This document shows positions 1 to 11,629 of a stretch of 64,000 nt of DNA, in pieces. The stretch lies in assembly GCF_000382345.1 (NCBI RefSeq), contig NZ_KB908082.1, positions 62,001-126,000 on the forward strand, read 5' to 3'. The DNA comes from Massilia niastensis DSM 21313 (GTDB lineage: Bacteria; Pseudomonadota; Gammaproteobacteria; Burkholderiales; Burkholderiaceae_D). A program made the position numbers and the translations under genes. Position 1 is the stretch's first letter; every line of letters begins with the position of its first letter. The notes beneath the pieces are model-generated. The model made no database searches and was not told the origin of the DNA. It saw only the letters and a list, made by a program, of their open reading frames with translations.

Positions 1-2072
1 TCCCGCCGCACAACCTGTCCGAGATCCTGCACGGCGCGCTGCACGTGCTGCGCAACCCGGAATGCACGATCGACGAACTGATCGAGCTGATCCCGGCGCC
101 GGACTTCCCGACCGCCGGCATCATCTACGGCGTCTCGGGCGTGCGCGACGGCTACCGCACCGGCCGCGGCCGCGTGGTGATGCGCGCCAAGACCCACTTC
201 GAGGAATACGGCAAGGATGGCGGCCGCACCGCGATCATCGTCGACGAGCTGCCCTACCAGGTCAACAAGAAATCGCTGCTCGAGCGGATCGCCGAGAACG
301 TGCGCGACAAGAAGCTGGAAGGCATTTCCGACATCCGCGACGAGTCCGACAAGTCGGGCATGCGCGTGGTCATCGAGCTCAAGCGCGGTGAAGTGCCGGA
401 AGTGGTGCTGAACAACCTGTACAAGCAGACCCAGCTGCAAGACACCTTCGGCATGAACATGGTGGCGCTGGTCAACGGCCAGCCGAAGCTGCTGAACCTG
501 AAGCAGATGCTGGAGTGCTTCCTCTCGCACCGCCGCGAGGTCGTCACCCGCCGCACCGTGTTCGAACTGCGCAAGGCGCGCGACCGCGGCCACATGCTGG
601 AAGGCCTGGCGGTGGCGCTGGCCAACATCGACGATTTCATCGCGATCATCAAGGCCGCGCCGACTCCGCCGGTCGCGAAGACCGAGCTGATGGCGCGTTC
701 CTGGGATTCGTCCCTGGTGCGCGAGATGCTCAGCCGCACCGAGACCGGCGCGGCGGGCGGCATCGAAGCCTTCCGTCCGGAGCACCTGCCGAAGCACTAC
801 GGCATGCAGTCGACCGGCCTGTACAAGCTGTCCGACGAGCAGGCCCAGGAAATCCTGCAGATGCGCCTGCAGCGCCTGACCGGCCTGGAGCAGGACAAGA
901 TCGTCAACGAGTACAAGGAAGTGATGGCCCACATCGCCGACCTGCTCGACATCCTGGCGCGCCCGGAGCGCGTGACCACCATCATCGTCGATGAAATGGA
1001 TGCGATCCGGCTCGAGTACGTCGTGAACGGCAAGGACACCCGCCGTTCGACCATCGAGCACAACGCCAGCGACCTCGAGACCGAAGACCTGATCACCCCG
1101 CAGGACATGGTGGTGACCCTGTCGCACTCGGGCTACATGAAGGCCCAGCCGGTGTCCGAATACCGCGCCCAGAAGCGCGGCGGCCGCGGCAAGCAGGCGA
1201 TGGCGACCAAGGAAGACGACTGGATCGACCAGCTGTTCATCGCCAACACCCACGACTACATCCTGTGCTTCTCGAACCGCGGCCGGATGTACTGGCTGAA
1301 GGTGTGGGAAGTGCCGCAGGGCTCGCGCAACTCGCGCGGCAAGCCGATCGTCAACATGTTCCCGCTGCAGGACAACGAGAAGATCACCGTGGTGCTGCCG
1401 CTGTCGGGCGAGAACCGCACCTTCCCCGAAGACCACTACGTCTTCATGGCGACCTCGCTGGGCACGGTCAAGAAGACCCCGCTGCGCGACTTCAGCAACC
1501 CGCGCAAGGCCGGCATCATCGCGGTCGACCTGGACGAGGGCGACGTGCTGGTGGGCGCCGCCCTGACCGACGGCAAGCACGACGTGATGCTGTTCTCCGA
1601 CGGCGGCAAGGCGGTGCGCTTCGACGAGAACGACGTGCGCCCGATGGGCCGCACGGCGCGCGGCGTGCGCGGCATGAACCTGGAAGAGGGCCAGCAGGTC
1701 ATCGCCCTGCTGGTGGCCGAGAACGAGCAGCAGACGGTGCTGACCGCGACCGAGAACGGCTACGGCAAGCGCACCCCGATCCTTGAATACACCCGCCATG
1801 GCCGCGGCACCAAGGGCATGATCGCGATCCAGACCACCGAGCGCAATGGCAAGGTGGTGGCCGCGACCCTGGTCGACGAGACCGACGAGATCATGCTGAT
1901 CACGACCGGCGGCGTGCTGATCCGCACCCGCGTGGCCGAGATCCGCGAGATGGGCCGTGCGACCCAGGGCGTGACCCTGATCGCGGTCGAGGATGGCACC
2001 AAGCTGTCCGGCCTGCAGCGCATCGTCGAGACCGACCTCGAGGAAGTCGAGCTGGAGCCGGCGCCGGAGTAA
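1..2072 (+). CDS. gyrA: DNA gyrase subunit A, 3' part (5' end outside window)
   Basis: Gyrase A breaks and rejoins DNA in the A2B2 enzyme that introduces negative supercoils. The frame is open from base 3 and gives 689 residues, so roughly the first 200 residues, including the catalytic tyrosine, lie before the window. The fragment opens with PPHNLSE and continues through the breakage-reunion core (PDFPTAGII, YRTGRGRV) and the coiled-coil arm into the C-terminal DNA-wrapping beta-pinwheel. A GyrA box, QKRGGRGK, lies near 1170-1193. That box marks gyrase rather than ParC, which has a degenerate one. The acidic tail (EEVELEPAPE) is common in this subunit. In betaproteobacteria gyrA commonly precedes serC-pheA-hisC, as here. 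Confidence 0.97.
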   Translation, partial: PPHNLSEILHGALHVLRNPECTIDELIELIPAPDFPTAGIIYGVSGVRDGYRTGRGRVVMRAKTHFEEYGKDGGRTAIIVDELPYQVNKKSLLERIAENVRDKKLEGISDIRDESDKSGMRVVIELKRGEVPEVVLNNLYKQTQLQDTFGMNMVALVNGQPKLLNLKQMLECFLSHRREVVTRRTVFELRKARDRGHMLEGLAVALANIDDFIAIIKAAPTPPVAKTELMARSWDSSLVREMLSRTETGAAGGIEAFRPEHLPKHYGMQSTGLYKLSDEQAQEILQMRLQRLTGLEQDKIVNEYKEVMAHIADLLDILARPERVTTIIVDEMDAIRLEYVVNGKDTRRSTIEHNASDLETEDLITPQDMVVTLSHSGYMKAQPVSEYRAQKRGGRGKQAMATKEDDWIDQLFIANTHDYILCFSNRGRMYWLKVWEVPQGSRNSRGKPIVNMFPLQDNEKITVVLPLSGENRTFPEDHYVFMATSLGTVKKTPLRDFSNPRKAGIIAVDLDEGDVLVGAALTDGKHDVMLFSDGGKAVRFDENDVRPMGRTARGVRGMNLEEGQQVIALLVAENEQQTVLTATENGYGKRTPILEYTRHGRGTKGMIAIQTTERNGKVVAATLVDETDEIMLITTGGVLIRTRVAEIREMGRATQGVTLIAVEDGTKLSGLQRIVETDLEEVELEPAPE

Positions 2073-2083
2073 TTCCGCCGCCA

Positions 2084-2111
2084 CGCCGCCGGCCCAGCCA
2101 GGCCGGCGGCG
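2084..2111 (+). terminator. GC-rich hairpin after gyrA
   Basis: A perfect 11-bp stem (CGCCGCCGGCC / GGCCGGCGGCG) with a 6-nt loop starts 12 nt after the gyrA stop. Only a weak T content follows (CTTGATG), so it may be a partial terminator or a 3'-end stabiliser rather than a full intrinsic terminator. Confidence 0.5.
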
Positions 2112-2153
2112 CTTGATGTCCCACCGGCTCATTCCACCCGCCTGGAAATATCG

Positions 2154-2699
2154 ATGAAAAAGCTCTTCGCCGCCCTGACCGCCGCCGCCGCCTTCGCCGG
2201 CCTGCCTTCGCTGGCCGCCGCCGCGCCTGCCGATCCTCAGGCCACCGAAGCCGTCAAGGCCATGCTGGACGCCATGCAGGTGCGCCAGATGATGGCCTCG
2301 TCCTTCGTCGAGATGGAAAAGACGATGCCGGCGGTGATGCGCGCGCAGGTGGTCGGCGTGATCGAGGCCGATCCGACCCTGAGCCCCGCGAAGAAGCAGG
2401 AAGCGCTGGCCAGGGCCGAGAAGATGCTCCCCGGCGTCGCCCAGGCGGTGAGCCGGGTGTTCCGCGATCCGGCCCTGGTCGACGAGATGCTCGCCGAGAT
2501 GGTGCCGCTGTACGCGAAGCATTTCACCACCGCCGAGATCCGGGAGCTGACGGCCTTCTACGGCACGCCACTGGGCCGCAAGATGATGGCGACGATGCCG
2601 AAGCTGTCGGCCGAAAGCATGGCGCTGAGCCAGAAGCTCGTCACGCCGCGGCTCGGCAAGCTGATGCAGGACGTCATGAAAGACGCACAACAACCTTAA
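2154..2699 (+). CDS. Secreted DUF2059 domain protein
   Basis: A 181-residue protein of unknown function. It opens with a clear signal peptide ([20 protein letters not shown], with likely cleavage after the following AAAA stretch), so the mature protein should be periplasmic. The helical region contains [20 protein letters not shown] at about residues 123-142, the pattern that defines the DUF2059 family. The shine-dalgarno is poor (GGAAA). The gene sits between gyrA and serC on the same strand, 19 nt before serC, where other betaproteobacteria often carry an outer-membrane protein gene. Family assignment is confident; the role is unknown. Confidence 0.85.
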   Translation: MKKLFAALTAAAAFAGLPSLAAAAPADPQATEAVKAMLDAMQVRQMMASSFVEMEKTMPAVMRAQVVGVIEADPTLSPAKKQEALARAEKMLPGVAQAVSRVFRDPALVDEMLAEMVPLYAKHFTTAEIRELTAFYGTPLGRKMMATMPKLSAESMALSQKLVTPRLGKLMQDVMKDAQQP

Positions 2700-2718
2700 C
2701 CGCCCTCGAAAGGACCGC

Positions 2719-3807
2719 ATGACCAAGATCTTCAATTTCTCCGCCGGTCCGGCCGTACTGCCCAGGGAAGTGCTGCAGCAGGCCGCCGACGAGATGCTCG
2801 ACTGGCACGGCAGCGGCATGTCGGTCATGGAGATGAGCCACCGCGGTCCGGAATTCATCTCCATCCACAAGCAGGCGGTCGCCGACCTGCGCGAACTGCT
2901 GGCGATCCCGTCCAACTACAAGATCCTGTTCCAGCAGGGCGGGGGCCTGGGCCAGAACGCGGTGATCCCGCTGAACCTGGCCGGCCGCCGCCCCCAGCCG
3001 GCCACCATCGACTACATCCATACCGGCTCGTGGTCGGGCAAGTCGATCAAGGAAGGCGCGCGCTATGCGCGCGTCAACGTGGCCGCATCGAGCGAAGCGA
3101 ACGGCTTCACTTCGGTGCCGCCGCAGGAATCCTGGAAGCTCAGCAAGGACGCGGCCTACCTCCACATCTGCACCAACGAGACCATCGACGGCGTCGAGTA
3201 CGACTTCGCGCCCGCGATCGACCCGGACGTGCCGCTGGTGGCCGACATGTCCTCGCACATCCTGTCGCGCAACATCGACGTGTCGAAGTACGGCGTGATC
3301 TTCGCCGGCGCGCAGAAGAACATCGGCCCGGCCGGCCTGACCCTGGTGATCGTGCGCGACGACCTGCTCGACCACGCGCTCCCGGCCTGCCCGTCGGCCT
3401 TCCACTGGAAGACCGTGGCCGAGCACGACTCGATGTTCAATACGCCGCCGACCTACGCGATCTACATCGCGGGGCTGGTGTTCGCCTGGCTCAAGAAGCA
3501 GGGCGGGATCGCGGCGATGGAACAGCGCAATATCGAAAAAGCGCGCCTGCTGTACCAGGCGCTGGACGCCGACGATTTCTACAGCAATCGCGTGGCGCCC
3601 GCGTACCGTTCGCGCATGAACGTGCCGTTCTACCTGCGCGACGAATCCCTGAACGAGAAATTCCTGGCCGGCGCGAAGGCGCGCGGGCTGCTGCAACTGA
3701 AGGGCCACAAGTCCGTCGGCGGCATGCGGGCATCGATCTACAACGCGATGCCGATCGAGGGTGTGCAGGCACTCGTCGATTATTTGAACGAGTTCGCCGG
3801 ACGTTGA
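2719..3807 (+). CDS. serC: Phosphoserine aminotransferase
   Basis: Transfers the amino group of glutamate to 3-phosphohydroxypyruvate in serine synthesis, and also acts in pyridoxal phosphate synthesis. The 362-residue length is normal for the family. Visible marks are the N-terminal [11 protein letters not shown], the glycine-rich [10 protein letters not shown], and the PLP-binding lysine K200 in [12 protein letters not shown]. The end matches the family ([20 protein letters not shown]). An AAGGA ribosome site lies 7 nt before the ATG. It is cytoplasmic and leads into the aromatic and histidine block. Confidence 0.97.
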   Translation: MTKIFNFSAGPAVLPREVLQQAADEMLDWHGSGMSVMEMSHRGPEFISIHKQAVADLRELLAIPSNYKILFQQGGGLGQNAVIPLNLAGRRPQPATIDYIHTGSWSGKSIKEGARYARVNVAASSEANGFTSVPPQESWKLSKDAAYLHICTNETIDGVEYDFAPAIDPDVPLVADMSSHILSRNIDVSKYGVIFAGAQKNIGPAGLTLVIVRDDLLDHALPACPSAFHWKTVAEHDSMFNTPPTYAIYIAGLVFAWLKKQGGIAAMEQRNIEKARLLYQALDADDFYSNRVAPAYRSRMNVPFYLRDESLNEKFLAGAKARGLLQLKGHKSVGGMRASIYNAMPIEGVQALVDYLNEFAGR

Positions 3808-3837
3808 TCGCGTCCGTGTGACACGAACGCCGGCTGA

Positions 3838-3888
3838 ACGCGTGGGCAGCTCGGAAATCAGTTCGCTGGACTGATTTCCCCCACGCGT
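3838..3888. repeat. REP-like imperfect palindrome between serC and pheA
   Basis: A 51-bp element with outer arms ACGCGTGGG / CCCACGCGT and inner arms GGAAATCAGT / ACTGATTTCC around a 7-nt loop; six unpaired bases (cagctc) follow the left outer arm. The CGTGGGCAGC core recurs in the element at 36336-36448, so it probably belongs to a dispersed intergenic repeat family of this genome. Confidence 0.7.
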
Positions 3889-3929
3889 CCAACGCACGCG
3901 CGAACAAATCGACCTTGATTAGCATAACG

Positions 3930-5000
3930 ATGACAGACAAACTCAAACCCCTGCGCGAACAGATCGATGCGATCGATGCGCAAATCCTCGAACTCCTGAG
4001 CCGCCGCGGCCAGGTTGCGGAACAGGTCGGCCACGTGAAGGCCGAGACCAATGCGCCGGTGTTCCGCCCCGAACGCGAAGCCCAGGTGCTGCGCGGCGTG
4101 GCCGAGCGCAACCCGGGCCCGCTCAAGGACCGCGACGTCCAGACCATCTTCCGCGAGATCATGTCGTCCTGCCGCGCGCTGGAAAAGCGCGTCACGGTCG
4201 CCTATCTCGGGCCGTCGGGCACCTTCAGCGAGCAGGCCGTGTTCCAGCAGTTCGGCAGCGCCATCGAGACCCTGCCGTGCGTGTCGATCGACGAGGTGTT
4301 CCGCGCCACCGAGGCCGGCACCGCCGACTTCGGCGTGGTCCCGGTCGAGAACTCGTCCGAAGGCGCGATCAACCGCACCCTCGACCTGCTGCTCGCCACC
4401 ACGACCAGCATCAGCGGCGAAGTGTCGATCGCGGTCCACCACAGCCTGATGACGAAAACCGGTTCGATGGACGGCGTCACCGTGGTGTGCGCCCACTCGC
4501 AGGCGCTGGCCCAGTGCCAGGCCTGGCTCAACCAGCATCACCCGAAGATCGAGCGGCGCGCCGTGGCCTCGAACGCCGAGGCGGCCGTGCTGGCCAGCCA
4601 GGACCCGACGGTCGCGGCGATCGCCAGCGAGATGGCGGGCGAGCAGTACCAGCTCGGCGTGGTGCAGGCGCACATCCAGGACGATCCGCACAACCGCACC
4701 CGCTTCGTCGTCATCGGCCACCACCAGACCGGGCCTTCGGGCCGCGACCACACCGCGCTGGTGCTGGCCGTGCCGAACAAGGCGGGCGCCGTCTACAACC
4801 TGCTGGCGCCGCTGGCCAGGCACGACGTGTCGATGACCCGCTTCGAGTCGCGCCCGGCGCGCATCGGCACCTGGGAATACTACTTCTACGTCGATATCGA
4901 GGGGCATGTGCATGACGCGGCGGTCGCGCGCGCGCTCGAGGAGCTGAAAGACAACGCCGCTTTCTTCAAGGTGCTGGGTTCCTACCCGCAAAGCCTTTAA
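3930..5000 (+). CDS. pheA: Bifunctional chorismate mutase / prephenate dehydratase
   Basis: Makes prephenate from chorismate and then phenylpyruvate, the committed route to phenylalanine. With the ATG at 3930 the protein has 356 residues: an AroQ-type chorismate mutase helical domain (about 1-90, LREQIDAIDAQILELLSRRG), the dehydratase (YLGPSGTFSEQA near residue 91; NRTRFVVIG carries the catalytic TRF), and a C-terminal ACT regulatory domain with ESRP near residue 306, the usual phenylalanine-sensing motif. A TTG at 3915 is in frame, but the ATG gives the standard N-terminus. hisC follows after 22 nt. Confidence 0.95.
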   Translation: MTDKLKPLREQIDAIDAQILELLSRRGQVAEQVGHVKAETNAPVFRPEREAQVLRGVAERNPGPLKDRDVQTIFREIMSSCRALEKRVTVAYLGPSGTFSEQAVFQQFGSAIETLPCVSIDEVFRATEAGTADFGVVPVENSSEGAINRTLDLLLATTTSISGEVSIAVHHSLMTKTGSMDGVTVVCAHSQALAQCQAWLNQHHPKIERRAVASNAEAAVLASQDPTVAAIASEMAGEQYQLGVVQAHIQDDPHNRTRFVVIGHHQTGPSGRDHTALVLAVPNKAGAVYNLLAPLARHDVSMTRFESRPARIGTWEYYFYVDIEGHVHDAAVARALEELKDNAAFFKVLGSYPQSL

Positions 5001-5022
5001 ATATAGCCACAGAGAGAATCAC

Positions 5023-6126
5023 ATGTCGAAATTCGGACCAGAATACGTTCGCGCCATCGCCCCCTACCAGGCCGGCAAGCCCATCGCCGAAGTCGCCCGC
5101 GAGTTCGGGCTCGACGAAGCGGCCATCGTCAAGCTCGCGTCCAACGAGAACCCGTTCGGCCTGCCGGAATCGAGCCGCCAGGCGATGGCGGCGGCCGCCG
5201 CCGACCTGGGCCGCTACCCCGACGCCAACGGCTTCGAGCTGAAGGCCGCGCTGGCGGCGCGCTACGACGTGCCGGCCGAATGGATCACCCTGGGCAACGG
5301 CAGCAACGACATCCTGGAGATCGCCGCCAAGGCCTTCGTCCAGAAGGGCGAGGCGGTGGTGTATTCGCAGTACTCGTTCGCGGTCTATGCGCTGGCCACC
5401 CAGGGCCTGGGCGCACGCGCGATCGTGGTGCCGGCGGTCGACCACGGCCACGACCTGGAGGCGATGGCCGCCGCCATCGACGCCGACACCCGCCTGGTGT
5501 TCATCGCCAACCCGAACAACCCGACCGGCACCTTCATCCCGGCCGCGCAGATCGAGGCCTTCCTGCAGAAAGTGCCGGAACACGTGATCGTGGTGCTGGA
5601 CGAGGCCTACAACGAATACCTGGCGCCGGAACACCAGTTCGAATCGAGCCAGTGGGTGCGCAAGCACCGCAACCTGATCGTCTCGCGCACCTTCTCCAAG
5701 GCCTACGGCCTGGCCGGTCTGCGCGTCGGTTTCGCGATCGCGCAGCCGGAAGTGACCGACCTGATGAACCGCGTCCGCCAGCCCTTCAACGTCAATTCGC
5801 TGGCCCAGGCGGCCGCGATCGCCGCGCTGAACGACAAGGAATTCCTGGAAAAGGGCGCCCGCAACAACGCCGAAGGCTACCGGCAGCTGACCGCCGCCTT
5901 CGACGAACTGGGCCTGCAGTACGTGCCTTCGTTCGGCAACTTCGTGCTGGTCAGGGTCGGCGACGACGACCAGGCGGGCGCGCGCGTCAACCTGGCGCTG
6001 CTGAAGCAGGGCGTGATCGTGCGCCCGGTCGGCAACTACGGCCTGCCGCAGTGGCTGCGCATCTCGATCGGCCTGCCGGAAGAGAACGCGGCCTTCATCG
6101 CGGCGCTCAAGCGGGCGCTGGGCTGA
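5023..6126 (+). CDS. hisC: Histidinol-phosphate aminotransferase
   Basis: A fold-type I PLP enzyme of 367 residues that converts imidazole acetol phosphate to histidinol phosphate; the copy in aromatic clusters often also transaminates aromatic keto acids. Marks are LASNENPFG near residue 38, the YNEY region, and the PLP lysine K226 in SRTFSKAYGLAGLR. An AGAGAGAA run precedes the ATG. Its stop overlaps the tyrA start as ATGA, so it is translationally coupled to the dehydrogenase. Placement between pheA and tyrA suggests a role in the last step of phenylalanine and tyrosine synthesis as well as histidine synthesis. Confidence 0.93.
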   Translation: MSKFGPEYVRAIAPYQAGKPIAEVAREFGLDEAAIVKLASNENPFGLPESSRQAMAAAAADLGRYPDANGFELKAALAARYDVPAEWITLGNGSNDILEIAAKAFVQKGEAVVYSQYSFAVYALATQGLGARAIVVPAVDHGHDLEAMAAAIDADTRLVFIANPNNPTGTFIPAAQIEAFLQKVPEHVIVVLDEAYNEYLAPEHQFESSQWVRKHRNLIVSRTFSKAYGLAGLRVGFAIAQPEVTDLMNRVRQPFNVNSLAQAAAIAALNDKEFLEKGARNNAEGYRQLTAAFDELGLQYVPSFGNFVLVRVGDDDQAGARVNLALLKQGVIVRPVGNYGLPQWLRISIGLPEENAAFIAALKRALG

Positions 6127-7031
6127 TGCTGAACAAGGTCGTCATCATCGGCGTCGGCCTGATCGGCGGCTCGTTCGCCCTGGGCCTGAAGCACGCCGGA
6201 GCCGTGCGCCAGGTGGTCGGCATCGGCCGCGATCCGCGCACCATGGCGCGGGCGCTCGAGCTGGGCATCGTCGACGCGATCGCCGCGTCCTGCCAGGAAG
6301 CCCTGCAGGGCGCCGACCTGGTGCTGCTGGCCGCGCCGGTGGCCCAGACCGGCCGCATCCTGGAAGGCCTGCTGCCCTGGCTGGAGCAGGGCACCGTCGT
6401 GACGGATGCCGGCAGCACCAAGTGCGACGTGGTGGCTGCGGCCCGCGCCGCGCTCGGAGGGAAGGTGGCCCAGTTCGTGCCGGGCCACCCGATCGCCGGC
6501 AGCGAATCGAACGGTCCGGATGCCGCCATGCCCGGCCTGTACCGCAACAAGAAGGTGGTGCTGGCGCCGCTGCCGGAAAACGCCGCGGCTGACGTGGCGC
6601 GGGTGGCGGACGCCTGGCGCGCCTGCGGGGCGCTGATCCATACCCTGAGCCCGGAAGACCACGACCGCGTGTTCGCGGCCGTCAGCCACCTGCCGCACCT
6701 GCTGGCCTACGCGCTGGTGGACGACATCGCCGCCAAGCCGCACGCCGACCTGCTGTTCCAGTACGCCGCCAGCGGTTTCCGCGACTTCACCCGGATCGCC
6801 GGCTCCTCGCCCGAGATGTGGCGCGACATCAGCCTGGCCAACCGGGCGGCGCTGCTTACCGAGCTGGATGCATATCTGGCACAATTGACTACCTTGCGCG
6901 CCAGGCTGGCCGCTGCCGACGGCGCCGGACTGGAAGCCGTCTACGCCAATGCCCAGCGCGCGCGGCGCGAGTGGATCGAGGCGATCGAAGCCGGATCCCC
7001 GCCACCGCCGCTTAACCAGGATTGCAAATGA
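6126..7031 (+). CDS. tyrA: Prephenate dehydrogenase
   Basis: Oxidatively decarboxylates prephenate (or arogenate) on the tyrosine branch, using NAD(P). The protein has 301 residues. The Rossmann motif GVGLIGGS is at residues 9-16, and GHPIAGSE near residue 120 contains the conserved active-site histidine. The start is fixed by the 1-nt overlap with the hisC stop (TGATG). The end overlaps aroA by 4 nt. There is no fused chorismate mutase or EPSP synthase domain, unlike some relatives in which tyrA and aroA are joined. The C-terminal tail is proline-rich and short. Confidence 0.94.
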   Translation: MLNKVVIIGVGLIGGSFALGLKHAGAVRQVVGIGRDPRTMARALELGIVDAIAASCQEALQGADLVLLAAPVAQTGRILEGLLPWLEQGTVVTDAGSTKCDVVAAARAALGGKVAQFVPGHPIAGSESNGPDAAMPGLYRNKKVVLAPLPENAAADVARVADAWRACGALIHTLSPEDHDRVFAAVSHLPHLLAYALVDDIAAKPHADLLFQYAASGFRDFTRIAGSSPEMWRDISLANRAALLTELDAYLAQLTTLRARLAAADGAGLEAVYANAQRARREWIEAIEAGSPPPPLNQDCK

Positions 7032-8359
7032 CGCAGCAAAAACATTATCCGCAGCACATCGATCTCGAGCCGGTGCTCCGCACCGAGGGGACGGTGCGCC
7101 TGCCGGGCTCCAAGAGCATCTCGAACCGCACCCTGCTGCTGGCCGCGCTGGCGGAGGGCCCGACCACGATCCACGACCTGCTGGCCTCCGACGACACCAT
7201 GGTGATGCTGGGCGCGCTGCGCTCGCTGGGCATCAAGTGGGACGAAGTGGATGAGCGCACCGTGATCGTCCACGGCAACGGCGGCGTGCTGCCGGTGCAC
7301 CAGGCCGACCTGTTCATGGGCAATGCCGGCACCGCGATCCGTCCGCTGACGGCCGCGCTGGCCGTGATCGGCGGCGACTACACCCTGCATGGCGTGGCGC
7401 GCATGCACGAGCGCCCGATCGGCGACCTGGTCGACGCGCTGAACGCGGTCGGCGCCCAGATCGAGTACACGGGCGAGCAGGGCTTCCCGCCGCTGCGCAT
7501 CCGCCGCGGCCACATCCATGCCAGCCGCATCGCCGTGCGCGGCAACGTGTCGAGCCAGTTCCTGACCGCGCTCCTGATGGCCGCGCCGCTGATGGCCAAG
7601 GACCACGCGGTGGCGATCGACGTGGTGGGCGAGCTGATTTCCAAGCCCTACATCGAGATCACCCTGAACCTGATGCGCCGCTTCGGCGTGACGGTCGAGC
7701 AGAACGGCTGGCAGTCGTTCACCGTGCATCCGGGCCAGCACTACCGCAGCCCGGGCACCATCCACGTCGAGGGCGACGCCTCGTCGGCCTCCTACTTCCT
7801 GGCGGCGGGCGCGATCGCCGGCGGCCCGGTGCGGGTCGAAGGAGTGGGGGAGAACAGCATCCAGGGCGACGTGCGCTTCGCCGACGCGCTCGAGCGCATG
7901 GGCGCCATCATCACGCGCGGCGAGAACTGGATCGAGGCGCGCTCGAACGGCGTGCTGAAGGCCATCGACGCCGATTTCAACCATATCCCCGACGCGGCGA
8001 TGACGATCGCGGTGGCCGCGCTGTACGCCGACGGCCCCAGCACCCTGCGCAACATCGCCAGCTGGCGCGTCAAGGAAACCGACCGCCTGGCCGCCATGGC
8101 GACCGAGCTGCGCAAGGTCGGCGCCGAGGTGGAAGAGGGCCCGGATTACCTGCGCATCACGCCGCCCGAGCAGCTCAAGCCGGCCACCATCGACACCTAC
8201 GACGACCACCGGATGGCCATGTGCTTCTCGCTGGCCTCGCTCGACGGCGAGGCGCGGCGCGGCAACGCGATGCGCATCAACGACCCGAAATGCGTGGCGA
8301 AGACCTTCCCGGACTACTTCGAGGCCTTCGCCGGCATCGCCCGCAACGAACTTTTTTAA
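7028..8359 (+). CDS. aroA: 3-phosphoshikimate 1-carboxyvinyltransferase (EPSP synthase)
   Basis: Joins shikimate 3-phosphate and phosphoenolpyruvate in the shikimate pathway. The protein has 443 residues from the ATG at 7028, which overlaps the tyrA stop as ATGA. The N-terminal [17 protein letters not shown] and [13 protein letters not shown] are the two family signatures, the latter of the class I type. IKETDR-like [15 protein letters not shown] and [12 protein letters not shown], both substrate-binding blocks, are present near the end. It is cytoplasmic and lies in one operon with hisC and tyrA. Confidence 0.97.
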   Translation: MTQQKHYPQHIDLEPVLRTEGTVRLPGSKSISNRTLLLAALAEGPTTIHDLLASDDTMVMLGALRSLGIKWDEVDERTVIVHGNGGVLPVHQADLFMGNAGTAIRPLTAALAVIGGDYTLHGVARMHERPIGDLVDALNAVGAQIEYTGEQGFPPLRIRRGHIHASRIAVRGNVSSQFLTALLMAAPLMAKDHAVAIDVVGELISKPYIEITLNLMRRFGVTVEQNGWQSFTVHPGQHYRSPGTIHVEGDASSASYFLAAGAIAGGPVRVEGVGENSIQGDVRFADALERMGAIITRGENWIEARSNGVLKAIDADFNHIPDAAMTIAVAALYADGPSTLRNIASWRVKETDRLAAMATELRKVGAEVEEGPDYLRITPPEQLKPATIDTYDDHRMAMCFSLASLDGEARRGNAMRINDPKCVAKTFPDYFEAFAGIARNELF

Positions 8360-8408
8360 CCAAGCGGACGGCCTGACCACGTCGCCGCCCGCGTCCAATC
8401 GACGACCT

Positions 8409-9071
8409 ATGCCCCACTCCAACGTTCCAGTGATCACCATCGACGGCCCTACCGCTTCCGGCAAGGGCACGGTGGCAGCCAAGGTGGCCGAACGGCTGAG
8501 CTTTCACCTGCTCGACTCGGGCGCGCTGTACCGCCTGACGGCGCTGCAGGCGATGCGCCGCGGGACCGAGCTGCGCGACGAACACGGCATCGCCAAGCTG
8601 GCCGAGCACCTGCCGGCGCGCTTTGTCGGCGGCGATATCTTCCTCGCCACCGAGAACGTCACGCATGCGATCCGGGCGGAGGAGGTGGGCAATATGGCAT
8701 CGAAGATCGCCGCGCTGCCGACCGTGCGCCAGGCCCTGTTCTCGCTCCAGCTGGGCTTCCGCGAGGCGCCGGGACTGGTCGCCGACGGCCGCGACATGGG
8801 CACGGTCATCTTCCCTGGGGCCAAGTTAAAAGTGTTTCTTACGGCAAGTGTTGAGGCGCGCGCGCAGCGCCGGTATAAGCAATTGATTGACAAAGGATTT
8901 TCTGCTAATATGGACGATCTGCTGGCGGATTTGCAGTCCCGCGACGCACGCGATACCAACCGCGCCGTCGCCCCGCTGGTCCCGGCAGAGGATGCGCACA
9001 TCCTGGATACCTCCGACATGAACGCCGCCGAGGCGATCGAACAGGTGCTCCAGTGGTATGCGCATACATAA
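8409..9071 (+). CDS. cmk: Cytidylate kinase
   Basis: Phosphorylates CMP and dCMP. The 220-residue protein opens with the P-loop region [20 protein letters not shown] and [10 protein letters not shown], and carries [11 protein letters not shown] in the middle, the CMP-binding signature. The stretch 8822-8920 inside the gene is clearly more AT-rich than its neighbours (AAAGTGTTTCTTACGG, TTGATTGACAAAGG) and contains a candidate promoter listed separately. The order cmk-rpsA-ihfB is widely conserved in proteobacteria. Confidence 0.96.
   Translation: MPHSNVPVITIDGPTASGKGTVAAKVAERLSFHLLDSGALYRLTALQAMRRGTELRDEHGIAKLAEHLPARFVGGDIFLATENVTHAIRAEEVGNMASKIAALPTVRQALFSLQLGFREAPGLVADGRDMGTVIFPGAKLKVFLTASVEARAQRRYKQLIDKGFSANMDDLLADLQSRDARDTNRAVAPLVPAEDAHILDTSDMNAAEAIEQVLQWYAHT
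8883..8911 (+). promoter_or_regulatory. Candidate sigma70 promoter inside cmk, reading toward rpsA
   Basis: TTGATT (8883-8888), a 17-bp spacer, and TAATAT (8906-8911) with an extended TGC immediately before the -10. It lies in an AT-rich island within otherwise GC-rich coding sequence. Known biology offers a parallel: in Escherichia coli rpsA is also served by promoters near or in cmk. Confidence 0.5.
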
Positions 9072-9152
9072 AACAAGACTTTGAATGGCGTGTGGTCTGC
9101 GTCGGGTAGCCTGTCAGCAGCTTGACCGGCTTTCGTTCGTTGACCTCGCAAC

Positions 9153-9258
9153 GTCATTCCCGCGCAGGCGGACATCCAGGTTCGGTGCGTCATTGTTGGC
9201 TCGAGTCATCGCCGCGTGATCGCAAGCAAACCGGGATCCCCGCCTTCGCGGGGGTGAC
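9153..9258. repeat. Paired inverted repeat (REP/BIME-like) in the cmk-rpsA gap
   Basis: The cmk-rpsA interval (9072-9416, 345 nt) holds a unit GTCATTCCCGCGCAGGCGG from 9153 and a diverged inverted partner ending CTTCGCGGGGGTGAC at 9258, separated by about 55 nt. This GTCATTCCCGCG type of palindromic intergenic repeat is common in many proteobacteria. The rest of the interval is the probable rpsA leader, with no good purine-rich ribosome site and a two-codon ORF (ATGAAATAA, 9400-9408) just before the rpsA start. Confidence 0.65.
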
Positions 9259-9416
9259 GGTCTCGAGATTGCTTCCCTGTATCGAGGGTAGCGGTGTCGG
9301 AACCGTCATCCTTTGGTGCCTGCAGCGGCATTCCGCTGTCGCAGGCGTGTTTCAACCTAACCCAGTTCAGTCCGCAATATCGACGGCCTGCTGGCTAACA
9401 TGAAATAAACTCTTTT

Positions 9417-11123
<1,707 letters not shown>

Positions 11124-11144
11124 TCCTTTTCCTGAGGCGACCAG

Positions 11145-11450
11145 ATGACCAAGTCCGAGCTGATCAACCGACTGGCTGAGCGTTATTCGCAGCTGGTGGC
11201 GAAGGATGCGGAGTTTGCAGTCAAGACCATCCTCGATGCGATGACCAACGCCCTGGCGACCGGGCAGCGCATCGAGATCCGTGGTTTCGGCAGCTTCGCG
11301 CTGAACAGCCGGCCCCCGCGCATCGGACGCAATCCGAAGTCCGGCGACAAGGTGATGGTGCCCGAAAAACGGGTGCCCCACTTCAAGCCGGGCAAGCAGT
11401 TGCGCGAGCGGGTGGACGCGATGGTCGGGCAACCGATCATTAACGACTGA
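11145..11450 (+). CDS. ihfB: Integration host factor subunit beta
   Basis: One half of the IHF heterodimer, which binds WATCARNNNNTTR-type sites and bends DNA by about 160 degrees. The protein has 101 residues. The N-terminal [17 protein letters not shown] and the arm region [20 protein letters not shown] then RNPKSGDKV, with the intercalating proline, identify the beta subunit. It lies directly after rpsA as in most proteobacteria and ends at a strong terminator. Its target motif recurs seven times in the array at 45.9-46.9 kb of this window. Confidence 0.97.
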   Translation: MTKSELINRLAERYSQLVAKDAEFAVKTILDAMTNALATGQRIEIRGFGSFALNSRPPRIGRNPKSGDKVMVPEKRVPHFKPGKQLRERVDAMVGQPIIND

Positions 11451-11483
11451 GTTGTCAGGGTCGTCTGCCAGGAGCAGGCAAGA

Positions 11484-11513
11484 AACGGCGTCCGTGAGGA
11501 TGCCGTTTTTTTT
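11484..11513 (+). terminator. Intrinsic terminator after ihfB
   Basis: The stem AACGGCGTCC / GGATGCCGTT (one G-T pair) closes a GTGA loop and is followed by eight T residues. It should end the cmk-rpsA-ihfB transcript. Confidence 0.9.
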
Positions 11514-11629
11514 CGTGCTTACTGTGCGTGAAATAGCGCACCTCCCGCAGAGCAACCCCAGCCATTTTGAAATATCATGGCGAATATGCGACACTTCGCC
11601 CTTATGCCACCCACCAGCGGAACCTGCTG

